Positions 1 to 9,549 of a stretch of DNA of 64,000 bases are shown here, one piece after another. The notes under the pieces were generated by a model. The model saw only the letters and a list, made by a program, of their open reading frames with translations, made no database searches and was not told the DNA's origin. How positions within the stretch are numbered: position 1 is the stretch's first letter; every line of letters starts with the position of its first letter. Origin of the DNA: Colocasia esculenta (taxonomy: Eukaryota; Streptophyta; Magnoliopsida; Alismatales; Araceae); contig CM024755.1 in assembly GCA_014218235.1 (NCBI GenBank), positions 75,996,631 to 76,060,630 on the forward strand, given 5' to 3'. The translations under genes and the position numbers were made by a program.

Positions 1-42
1 CAACATCATTTAAATACAATATGTACAGAATTAAACATTTAC

Positions 43-74
<32 letters not shown>

Positions 75-154
75 GCACATAACTATATACACAAAAACAA
101 CTAATCATCATATGACAAAATCTAAATAAAAGAACAAAGTTCGAGGGCCTTACA
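1..154 (-). repeat. Terminal fragment of a Tekay-type gypsy LTR
   Basis: The block ends in a string (TTCGAGGGCCTTACA) that matches the ends of the two complete Tekay LTRs in this window (25932 and 34129). No polypurine tract follows it, so this is probably the outer end of a minus-oriented element or solo LTR whose remainder lies left of the window. It contains an (AT)n run at about 45-69. Confidence 0.6.
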
Positions 155-619
155 GACGGGATCGTGACCCACATTTATTATATAATTCAAATTCTGAAAG
201 CACTTTACACGTGTCATTCTTCTGGATGTGAAACACCTTATTTACTGTTTATTCTAACATCACAGCTAGAAGGAAATCAGAGAAAATCACTAGTCTGTCC
301 AGAGAGAAATATATTTTTTGCAGGACCATTTATTGCACTCGACATACACCAAATAAGGAGCCGTAGACTAGAAAAGGTAAGGTCTGCTTACTACTATTGT
401 CATATCATGCAAAGAACCAATAGATAGCTTTTGTATGGTGTGTCTAACGTACACTTGTATGTGTGTAACGTTAAGAAAATGGATTTCATATATAAATCCT
501 AGAGTTGTGTAATATATAAAAAATAACATGAAAGAAAAAGACAAGAAATATATGTGCATAATAGAAGAAATCTTAGAGAGCCTGAAAGAAGTCCACAACT
601 CTAGCATTCAAACTTCAAA
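155..619. other. Intergenic or older-repeat sequence without a gene
   Basis: This AT-rich stretch has no convincing coding region. It continues across the solo LTR insertion into the sequence at 2864 and beyond, so it may be the upstream part of the copia LTR that ends at 3617. I could not locate that LTR's start. Confidence 0.4.
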
Positions 620-2863
620 TGTGACGGAACGCCTCGTCCAAGCCCGTTAAACCAGTAACGTACTTGACCCGAGTCCGTCTCCCGCGAACGGGCCAAAGCC
701 TCTCAAGGGATACCACACACTAGTCCGTGAAAACACAAAGGAACACACCATTGCATTTATAATATACAAGTTTTTACATAGCCAACTTTAAAAGAAATAA
801 AAGAAAATACACAAGCCTGGGGCATATCCCGAGGTACAACTGGTACAACTGAAGAAGAAAAAGCTATACTGCTGGAGGCGCTGGGCCAACACCGCTACAT
901 CGCGGCTCCGAACTGGACGATGGTAGAGAAACCTCCTCCTCGCCCTCGCCTGTGGGGAGTAGCGGTGAGCCTCGCTAGTCACTGGCTCAGTAGGGAACTC
1001 CCCCAACACCGAGCAAACCAAACACAAGTATCGAAAGCAGTAGACTATGCTAGCAATTTATAGCACAACTAAACATGATATTAAAGCTATAAACAAACTC
1101 ACCGCTAGCCGACTGCATAAAACAACTGCAATAAATAAACAGTAAAACTCCAATACGTGTACGAGCTACAGTAGAGACTGCCACACTCGAGCCACGTAAA
1201 CTGGTTCGTGACACCAGGAACAGACTCGGACAAGCTAACACAGGTCTACCTCTCAGTCTCGCAGCCACGGACAAAAGGTCCAACTGCCGCTCCACGTAAA
1301 AAAGACAAGCAACTATGGAGACCAACTAAACACCACCACCTGCGGACCACACGGTCACAGGCCTATGCCTGGCACCTCTAAAGACCCTGGCCTGGGCTCG
1401 CTAGAGTGAGGCACTGGAAAAGGACTAGTCGGGGACCAGTGTCGACAACTGGTGTCCGTACCCCCAACTAAGAGCGCGCTACAAGTGACTAAAAACAAAC
1501 TCAAGAGTCACTGTCCCACTGTCGTCTTTCCCTCAGCTGACGTACAACTCAAACTAAGGAGTGAGGGTGTCCAGGTCAGACGACACAGACCTTGACGGTA
1601 CAGCACAAGTATCGGGACAAAGCCCCGAGCTAATAGCCTGGCTCACAGAGAACCTGGGGCACCCAACTGGAGAGGTAACCACGGTAGGCATCTACTACCT
1701 GACATGTACACAGAAACCACGTGCGCACCGCACAAACCACGTGAAACCTCACGTAAACCTCGTGTACTAACGGTCCACAGCATGTGAACACCACCTGCCT
1801 CGTGTGAACACTATGTCCACAGGCAAAGTACTAGCTAGCTACGTAGCCTGTGAGCTAGCCTCGAAAACCACACGCTTCCTAGAGCGCCACAAGTGCCAAT
1901 GCACTGCTCACTAATACTGAGCATACCGATAATGATAATCGGATAATCATATGCATAAACCATGCACACACAGGGCCTCTCGGGCCAAGTCGCGACAGCC
2001 CTTTAGGTCGCCTTCAGAAGGAGTCGCCCCGACATGTCGCCTTCATTGGCCAGAACGCGACCTACTTACCTGTCGCCTTTCGGTCCTTAACGCGACACAC
2101 CGCTGTGTCGCATTCAGAATGCGACATAGGGAACCGTCGCCTTTTCAGGCAGGAACCCTAATCCGGGCTCTCTCCATGATAGCCCATGTCCACAATACAA
2201 ACCACCCTTAATCCTTTGTTTTCATGCTTTTGTGAATACCTAAGCATGGTATCTATTGTTGGAAACACATTAAACTGATTAGAGCCCTTACCCCATGCGA
2301 TTTACACCCCGAGAACAGGAAGAGTTCACCTACCTTCGCGAAGAACACACTACACAGCGATCTCCCGACGTTTCCCCTGCTTCTCCTGGACTCCCTGCAG
2401 CGAGGGCACGCCGGAGACGACGAAACCCAACTGGAATCGCCACAGCACCTCCCCCTGGCCGAGCAGAAACCCTGAACGTTCTGCTTGGCTGGGGTTACTT
2501 AAAAACCTGCTGCGGTTCGAAACGTGACGGATTGCGGCGTCGCGAGCAGGTCGTGACGGACCTGAGCGTCGCCTTTCCGACGTCAGCTGCTCTGGGCGCT
2601 ACACGTAGCGCACATGCAGACGCTCAACGCACCAAGGCGGCCACATGAACGCGACGGCCACCTCTGTCGCGTTAAGAACGCGACAGACCTTCTTGTCGCG
2701 ACAACATGCTGAGCAATCTAGGGTACTGTAGGCCCAAACTGACGGCCCAGTAAGCCCCAAATACACACACACACACAACGCACAAGCCACATTGGCCTCG
2801 CATTGGCCACCACATGCGTTAAACACACAATCCTCAAGGATCCGAAAAATGCGCGACGTTACA
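620..2863 (-). mobile_element. Solo LTR of a Ty3/gypsy element
   Basis: The block starts TGTGACGG and ends GTTACA, so it has TG...CA ends on either strand. It is flanked by a perfect 5-bp target duplication TCAAA (615-619 and 2864-2868). No internal domain is present, which makes it a solo LTR left by recombination. Its reverse complement matches the gypsy LTR at 57961-60583 over several blocks, for example around 788-1325 against 58494-59000. That LTR is followed by a primer-binding site, which fixes the orientation here as minus. The U3 side (1985-2700) is packed with GTCGC/GCGAC words, and a CA repeat lies at 2764-2779. At 2244 bp it is longer than the 57961 copy, so it is a diverged relative. 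Confidence 0.85.
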
Positions 2864-3617
2864 TCAAACCTCTTCCCGCGTACTGCTCTGCTGCATATTG
2901 AAGAGGGCTTCACTTGGAGAAGAAAAGCTAGTTCTACTCATCCTCCGTGCATTCAAGAAGTTCTCCTATTGAGCATTGAATGCCCAACCACTTTGCATCT
3001 GTGTTTATCATTTGGGGCTCATTACTGCACTTTCACTCCATGCCACTTCTGTCTATTTTGTAGGCATTCTCTTCTTGGCACTACTTTTGTTTGTTTGATA
3101 TATTTCCACTTTGGGTAGATGGTGAAGGCTTGGAGTTCAGGCGTGTTGTTCCACCTGGGGTAAGGTGAAGACCTATGAGATCAGGTGTGGTGACCAGCCA
3201 AAGGTTAGTTTCTAGTGTTCTTGTTCCTCCATTGACGGAGAAGACATGAGGTGTTCAGGTGTGAGTGTGGAATTACTGGAGGTTAGTATCCAGGGGTGTA
3301 TTTGCTTGGCTGTGGTTCTATTGGTTAGTGAAAATCTCAAGGTGATTTCCCTTGAGGACTGGACGTAGTTGTTGAGTGGATCAACAATGAACCAGGATAA
3401 ATAGTGGTGTAGTGTGTGCTTGTGTGTGTTGCTTTGTCCCACTATGGTAGCTTGCATTTCTAATCACTTCACCTAGTTCCTGCACTATAAAAAATCATAT
3501 TTGTGGAGTCTGTTGTTTAGATAGATAAAGCTTGCAACTTTCTAAATCAACAAATATATTTAAGTACCATGATAAAGACCTATTCACCCCCTCTAGGTCT
3601 CTATAGCTTGGGCAACA
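2864..3617 (+). repeat. 3' part of a Ty1/copia LTR (SIRE/Maximus-like)
   Basis: The right end reads CTATTCACCCCCTCTAGGTC, then ...GGGCAACA. This layout (C-rich tract followed by a CTAG-containing stretch) is typical of copia LTR 3' ends. About 250 bp upstream is a GAACCAGGATAAAT stretch followed by GT-rich sequence, as in the R/U5 part of such LTRs. The left part is interrupted by the gypsy solo LTR and its start was not found. The LTR abuts a gypsy LTR remnant at 3618, so it probably inserted there. Confidence 0.55.
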
Positions 3618-3875
3618 CTACCAAGATCACGTCGCCCTGACACGACGTGTCAACCTGACAGTACTCACCCTGACACCAGACAGACCATTTTGACCACAAA
3701 ACAACAAACTGGCTCAACGGTCAAGAAACCTTAACAGGTCGGACCCCTCCATCGCGTTACCAATAGTAATGTGCCAGCTTGGGAAGACGCCATAAGAAGG
3801 CGTCCGAACCTTAAGTTCGACAAGGAGGACAAGGCCAAGGGGGGTCAATCCAGTTCAAGAGACCCGAATATTACA
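3618..3875 (-). repeat. Truncated 3' LTR of a decayed gypsy element
   Basis: This segment matches 8030-8291 closely. Both begin CTACCAAGAT, share the CCCTGACAC, ACCAGACA and TAACAAGGAGGACAAGG-like blocks, and end in AATATTACA/AATATTATA. It is followed by TCCTTCCCCTAAAAAG, which on the minus strand is a polypurine tract just upstream of a 3' LTR. The pair therefore marks the two LTR ends of one minus-strand gypsy element. The left edge is cut by the copia LTR ending at 3617. Confidence 0.6.
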
Positions 3876-3892
3876 TCCTTCCCCTAAAAAGA
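3876..3892 (-). other. Polypurine tract of the decayed gypsy element
   Basis: On the minus strand this reads TTTTTAGGGGAAGGA directly before the LTR end TGTAAT. This is the usual plus-strand primer position of a gypsy retrotransposon. Confidence 0.55.
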
Positions 3893-4139
3893 ATTTATTT
3901 CCCAAAATTAAAGGAAAATTTGGTCAATGAATGGAAAACAAACAAGCATACCAATCACCCAATCAAGTGTTGGAACTGCTCTCTCATCTCATCCTCACAC
4001 ACCCAAGTGGCCTCATCACCGATGCAGTTCTCCCACACAACCTTGATGAGCGGAATTTGCCTCCTGACAACTGCTGCACTCTATGGTCTATGACTCTGAC
4101 TGGGTGCTCAGGCAATGATAAATCTAGTGTGACCTAAAT

Positions 4140-5110
4140 CTACAAGTAGTCTAACACATGCGACGGATCTACAATGTACTTCCTCAGCTGCGAAACATGG
4201 AACTTGTCATGCACTCCTTCCAACTTTGACGGAAGAGACAATTTGTACGTGATCGAGACAATCCGCTCAACAATAAGAAAGGGTCCAATGTACCTCAGAC
4301 TGAGCTTGTCCCTCTTCCCAAATATCATAACACCCCTTGGTCGGTGAAATTCGCAAGAACACAAAGTCACCTGCCTCAAATTGCAGTGGTCTCCTACGAA
4401 TAGCTGCATAGCTCTTCTGCCTGCTCTGAGCTATCTGCAGTCTCTGTCTAATCAATATAACTGTATCTGCACACTGCTGCATCAACTCTGGCCCTAAAAG
4501 TTTCCTCTCGCCAACCTCGTACTAGTGTAACAGTGTTCTGCGTAGTCTACCATACAAAGCCTCATATGACGCCATCCCATTGTTGAATGATAGTTGTCGT
4601 TGTATGCAAACTCCACCATGGGAAGGTGCGTCTCTCACGTGCCACCCCAATCCAAGTAGCATGTTCTCAACATATCTTCTAGGGTCTGGATGGTCCTCTC
4701 TGACTGACCGTTTGTCTAGGGATGATATGCAAAACTTATCCTCAACTTTGTACCGAGTGCCCCCTAAAAGCTACACCAAAAACCTGAAGTGAACCTCGGG
4801 TCTCTGTCAGAAACAATGGAGACTAGAACTCCGTGCAACAGAACTACTCGATCCACGTACAACCTGGCAAGTCTGTCCACTGACCAAGACATCCTAAATG
4901 GGAGAAAATGTGTTGTCTTGATCAATCAATCAACAATCACCCAAACACCATCATGCCTCTGTGGAGAACGAGGTAAACCAACTACAAAGTCCATGGTGAC
5001 ATCGTCCCACTTCCACTCAGAAATGAGTAATGACTGGAGCTCACCACCAAGATATTGGTGCTCTGCCTTCACCTGTTGAGAAGTAAGGCAACGAGCAACG
5101 AACTCTGTGT
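4140..5110 (-). pseudogene. Degenerate gypsy integrase / pol C-terminus
   Basis: Read on the minus strand and moving between frames, this holds pieces of an integrase. First comes WKWDDVTMDF (catalytic-core start, about 5010-5040), then VEFAYND and a FHSTMG-like stretch (about 4570-4620). A chromovirus-like C-terminal tail follows: a GPFLIVERI GPY/F-type module and KLEGVHDKFHVSQLRKYIVDP (about 4150-4310). The same modules occur in the better preserved Tekay elements at 25979 and 39420. Several frameshifts and stops break it, and gag, protease and reverse transcriptase are not recognisable. It is a dead remnant of the element bounded by the LTR ends at 3618-3875 and about 8030-8291. Confidence 0.75.
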
Positions 5111-7330
5111 AGATGCAGGTTTTTGACCATCTTCATAGAATACATTCATAGCCCATCATGCCCATTAGGCCCCTTGATTCTTCATCTCATTTTGAGAGCC
5201 ATGCATGTTCATGCATTGGTGACAATCCTGATTGTCGCTCACATGCCCTTGGCGGCAATGTACTTTGTCATTGATAGTATTCTAGCGGTAGAGTCGATTG
5301 TCGCTGAGAGCCTTTGAGCAGTAGACTTTATTGCCATCAACACTATTTTACCCAGTCTCTGCATAACCACCCACGATCTCCATGCAGAGACCATCTATGC
5401 CCACTCCTCTGGCTTGCTCTCGCACTTCTCTTGATCATAGGGAGTGGGGAGGCCATGTTAGCAGTCTCAAGACCCTGTCAAACTCCTTGTTAGTAGGTTT
5501 CCATTGGTCTAAACCCTTTTAAGTGGATTGCCACCTTGGCAATTCATGTTTATTCATGGGAAAGGGAGTTGCTACCCATGGACTCTTTATATACCCCCCA
5601 ATCCTCACCAAGAGCAAAGAGGGGAAGCAAGTTCACTCAGAAGGGCCTCTAGGCTGCCATTTTTTAAGGGATAGAAGAAGGCTTCATCAAGATATCAAGG
5701 AGGGAGGGGGTTGTGGCTATGCTTGATTCCTCTTCATCAAACAACCTTCTTCCAGTCCCAAGGCTCGGCTCTACACAAAGGGGGCAGCCTTCTTCCTCCC
5801 CTTCCTTTCATCTCCTGCATGCATTCTTATTTACACATGCATACACATATTCACATAGTCATTTCTTCCCACCCATTAGAGAGGGATTTTAGAAGAAAAG
5901 AAGGGAGGGAAACGACCATAATCTTTGGTCATTTGCCTTCTCAAACCTCATGCCAGTACGGTTCCCTCCGTTTGCATGTGTGTGACCCAATGTTTTGAAC
6001 ATTTACTACACTGTTTCAAGATTAATGAGCTTTATCTTGTGTCTATCTTGCAGAAAGAATTGAAAGAAAATTCACCGTGGAGCCCTCTTTCTTTGGCCGA
6101 CTGAAGAAGGAGGGGTGGACGAACCTGTTTATAACCCCGTGAAGGCTTTAACATGATCAACATATTCCTCTGAGTGGAGGTTAAACACCCTGGTGATTAC
6201 TTCACATTTTCTTATCTCATGCAGAAAATGTGTCGGAAGGGGAGTACTTGAAGATTCGCATCACCACGTACCACCACCTTAAAGGGCAAGGCAGATCGGG
6301 GGGGGGGGGGGGGGGGGTTGAGAAAGTAGAACAACCAGGAACGATAAGGTTGTACCTCCAGGCATCTACAACCCTTCAGCGATCGCGATGGCACCATTAG
6401 TGCTCACCATGGTGGTGACAGGTGAGTTTTCTTTCTGTTAGACAATTATTTTCAATTCCATTTGTTGTGCCCAGAATAGATGATATTCGTCATTGTCGCC
6501 TAACTCTCTAGCGACAAGCTTTACTGTCGTTCACATGTCATTTATCAGCAGTCTTCATTGTAGCTAGACTATTTCAGCGACAACCTCGATTGTCGCCTGT
6601 CAGTGGTAGTATCATGCAGTAGGGTTTCTTGCTTTCCTCTTGTTGTATTCTAATTTGTGTTTATCTGTGGTTGATCTATGTTGTTGTTGTTATTGCTTTT
6701 CATTGTTTTCTTCGCAGTTTTCCATCTCCTATCTTACTTTCTTTCCCCCTCGTCTCAAGGTGGTGTGTGGGTGAGAAAAGAAGCCTCTCCAAACATTTTC
6801 TAGGATTACCCTCTATTCGACTATTGAGCCCCCACTTGAGGATATTCTCTCTTGAGTGACTTTTGGTCAGGTCGGGTAGAAACTCCAAAAGCCCCTACAT
6901 ATTCGTGGATTCCCTCACGGTGCAGGGTAGGAGGACCTTTACCCACTGTCTAGAACTCGAGTTGTGTTGTGAGGATTCATGTCTACATTGCGTGGCCATA
7001 CCTACTGTTCCCTCTCACCCTGAGAGTCACAAACTAAGACATATAATTAACCAGTTTCATCTTTAAAATCTGTCTGGGTCATAATCTGTGAACAACATTA
7101 GTTTCCTACGTTAGAGATAGTGAAGTTTGTTGCTTGTATCTATCATGACAGTGTCTGTTGTTGCCTGCGTCTGTATAGATAGACTCATTCTGTCCTTGGA
7201 TGACAGTTTAGGCTGTCGCTAGCATACACTATTGACATTCCCGATTGTCGCCTATCAATTTGTGTTTTGTTTGGTCCAACCCGAGGGCATTGTAAATGGA
7301 TGATCCCACCATGTATTCCAACCTAATGCT
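5111..7330 (+). repeat. Unclassified LTR-like insertion with GTCGC motifs
   Basis: There is no gene here. The stretch carries repeated GATTGTCGC/GCGACAA words (about 5230-5300, 6480-6600, 7195-7250). A TATA-like CTTTATATACCCCCC (about 5584) precedes a GA-rich leader, and a long G run lies at about 6299-6317. The arrangement resembles the U3-R layout of the other gypsy LTRs in the window, and a TTCACCGTGG word is shared with the LTR at 57961. No terminal repeats or target duplication could be fixed, so it remains unclassified and ORFs within it are treated as noise. Confidence 0.35.
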
Positions 7331-8029
7331 TGATTTTGCGACGTGATAATGAGGTATCTGGTCACTCGGACGCGTTCTCAAATAGAGGGACTATCGGTGC
7401 AATCCGCCCACAGGTCTCCCCAAAAACTACATAAATCACACCATTTGGGGGAGGGGAGCATGGGAAACACACATGATGAAAATAAAGATTAAACCACCCT
7501 TAGATCGCCCCAATGCATTATAAGGAAGCTAAAATACTCAAAGAAGACCTCTCACATGCACAAGCATGAATCTCTAACCAAAACCCTAGAATAAGATGAA
7601 GATAGCATGCTCAAGTGGGGGAAACATCCTAAACCAAGCTAGAACTAGGATGAAAGGTGGGGTCTCTACTTCAAAGAGTAGAAACGACCTGTTGGGGCCT
7701 TCTCGTGTGAGTGACCGCCTCCTCCTCGCTCTAAGCAAAAAACACAAACCACCTGCAAGGAGGGAAGCTCACCTCCAAGCTTAAAACACTAAGAACCCAC
7801 TAGAGGAAGCAAGGAAGCTCGGAGGAAGAAGAAGAGAAGAAGAGAGGAAGAGGAAAAAGGGAGGGGGAAATGGGCGTTGGCCTCAGTTTTGAATCGACAG
7901 TCCCAAGAATGTGTCAACGCACTACGACGCATTAAGCCTTAATGCGTTAGCCTGATGTGATGCGTTAACAACTAACGTGTCCGCCCACTCTGATGCCACT
8001 CCGAAAATCAGTTAACACCTCTATAGACA
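7331..8029 (-). repeat. Probable body of the decayed gypsy 5' LTR
   Basis: No gene is seen. A purine-rich tract (about 7800-7875) and an ACCCTAGAA stretch lie in the same order relative to the LTR end as in the Tekay LTRs. The 5' edge is not identifiable. Confidence 0.35.
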
Positions 8030-8291
8030 AGCTACCAAGATTGCACCACCCTGACACAACATGTCAACCTGACAATACTCGCCCTGACACCAGACAAGAT
8101 TGTTCTGACTGCAAAATGACAAACTGACACAACAGTCAGAAAACATTAACGCATTGGACCCCTGCGTTGCGTTACCAATGGTAACGCGTTAGCTTGAGAA
8201 GATGCCTTAAGAAGGCATTTGACCCTCAAGTCGTAACAAGGAGGACAAGGCCAAGGGGGGTCAATCCATTCCAAGAGGCACAAATATTATA
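8030..8291 (-). repeat. 5' LTR end of the decayed gypsy element
   Basis: This is the counterpart of 3618-3875 (same block order, ends AATATTATA). It marks the right-hand limit of the decayed minus-strand gypsy element that encloses the integrase remnant at 4140-5110. Confidence 0.55.
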
Positions 8292-9549
8292 AGCTTACAA
8301 CCTAACAAGGCAGGAGAGTGAGCCTCATGAAGAAAAAGGCTCAGTAGAGATCCTCTGATCCACACACTCAACTAAATAGCATCAAAATAGAAATATGTAC
8401 ACATGAATAAAATAGGAATAAAATTACAAAACACCACAGAACACATGTTGGAACACCATCCATAAGCACAACCAAGGCACGGAGACACAACCCCTCAACC
8501 ACTTGATTACACACCACCGCTCCATGCCTAGCATGCATATGACACCCACAGTCACCAATAAAAACATGGAAACATCGGTAACTCCACCAACTAGCCAACT
8601 AGCCCCATGCATGGTCAACTACTCTATGTAGTAGAGAACCTTACAGAACCATAATGCATGAGAACCACAACATCACATGGTCACCAACGACACGATACCA
8701 TGTCACGCCCATCGCAGGCAAGAAAACTTCGACATCACAAGATGACAACAATTTGGGATCCAATAGAAACGCCCACAACAATCCCATAAGGTATCGAACA
8801 CATGACCTTTGCCCTCGAAAACACCAGTCATGACACCTGAGGATGCCCTCGATAACCTAGCCTTGTCATTATGACCCTAGCAAATTCTGAGTTTGGGGGT
8901 GGTAACTTTGAAGCATGGCTGACCTCTTTGTTGGCAGTGATAGTTTTGAGGCATGGCTGACCTCTTTGTTAGAGGTGGCAACTCGAAGGCATGATTGACT
9001 TCTCTTTCTTAGGAGGTGGAACTCTTAACGTGTGGCCGACCTCTTTTTGGAGTCATAGTAGATGTAGTCAAAATAAATGTGTGCTTATAAATAAGATCTT
9101 TTTCGCTTCTCCCAAGTGGACTATTTTCTAAGAAAAAATGATAAAATTTCAAATGAAGATAATATCTGTTGGAGGATACACTAAAAATTCACACATCATC
9201 ACGTGGGCTAGCAGTTTTTACGAAAATCTTTTCATTCATTTTTCTCATCCCAAATTAAAGAGAACATGGGGGACACCTTCTATTTCATTTTTTTAATTGT
9301 AGAAAACTCATATCCGTTATTAATTATCATTTCCGTAAACGGATGGATTACCGGATTCTTTGTTACTGTTTCCCGAATCCTTGTGACACGCTCACAGTCC
9401 CACCTGCCAAGCTCCTCCTCTGCGCGTTTCTTCTGCCCTAGCCGGCGACCAGGGCCTTTCCTACAGGCTATAACGACCCAGATTCATCCCCTTCCTCCTC
9501 CTCCTCCTCCTCTGCACCTCGCAGTCGCCAACAAGACGGCGGCCGAGGT
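8292..9549. other. Upstream intergenic region of the C53 gene
   Basis: No coding sequence can be supported. From about 8895 to 9060 there are four imperfect direct repeats of about 38-45 bp with the core GCATGGCTGACCTCTTTGTT. The last ~150 bp before the start codon are C-rich and CT-rich, as in many plant 5' leaders. I do not see a clear TATA box at the expected distance. The promoter of the + strand gene must lie here or just upstream. Confidence 0.5.
8895..9060. repeat. Imperfect ~40-bp tandem repeat upstream of C53
   Basis: Four direct units share GGCATGGCTGACCTCTTTGT-like cores and AGGTGG-type linkers. The units have diverged and vary in length. Confidence 0.6.

Noticed and set aside
788..1325. 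Small minus-strand frames similar to frames at 58494-59053
   Set aside because: The similarity is DNA-level LTR homology between the solo LTR and element D; the frames show no coding character.
7990..8005. Primer-binding site CTCTGATGCCA of the decayed gypsy element
   Set aside because: It resembles the Met-tRNA site of the other elements on the minus strand. However, it lies inside what looks like LTR sequence and an LTR start next to it could not be confirmed.
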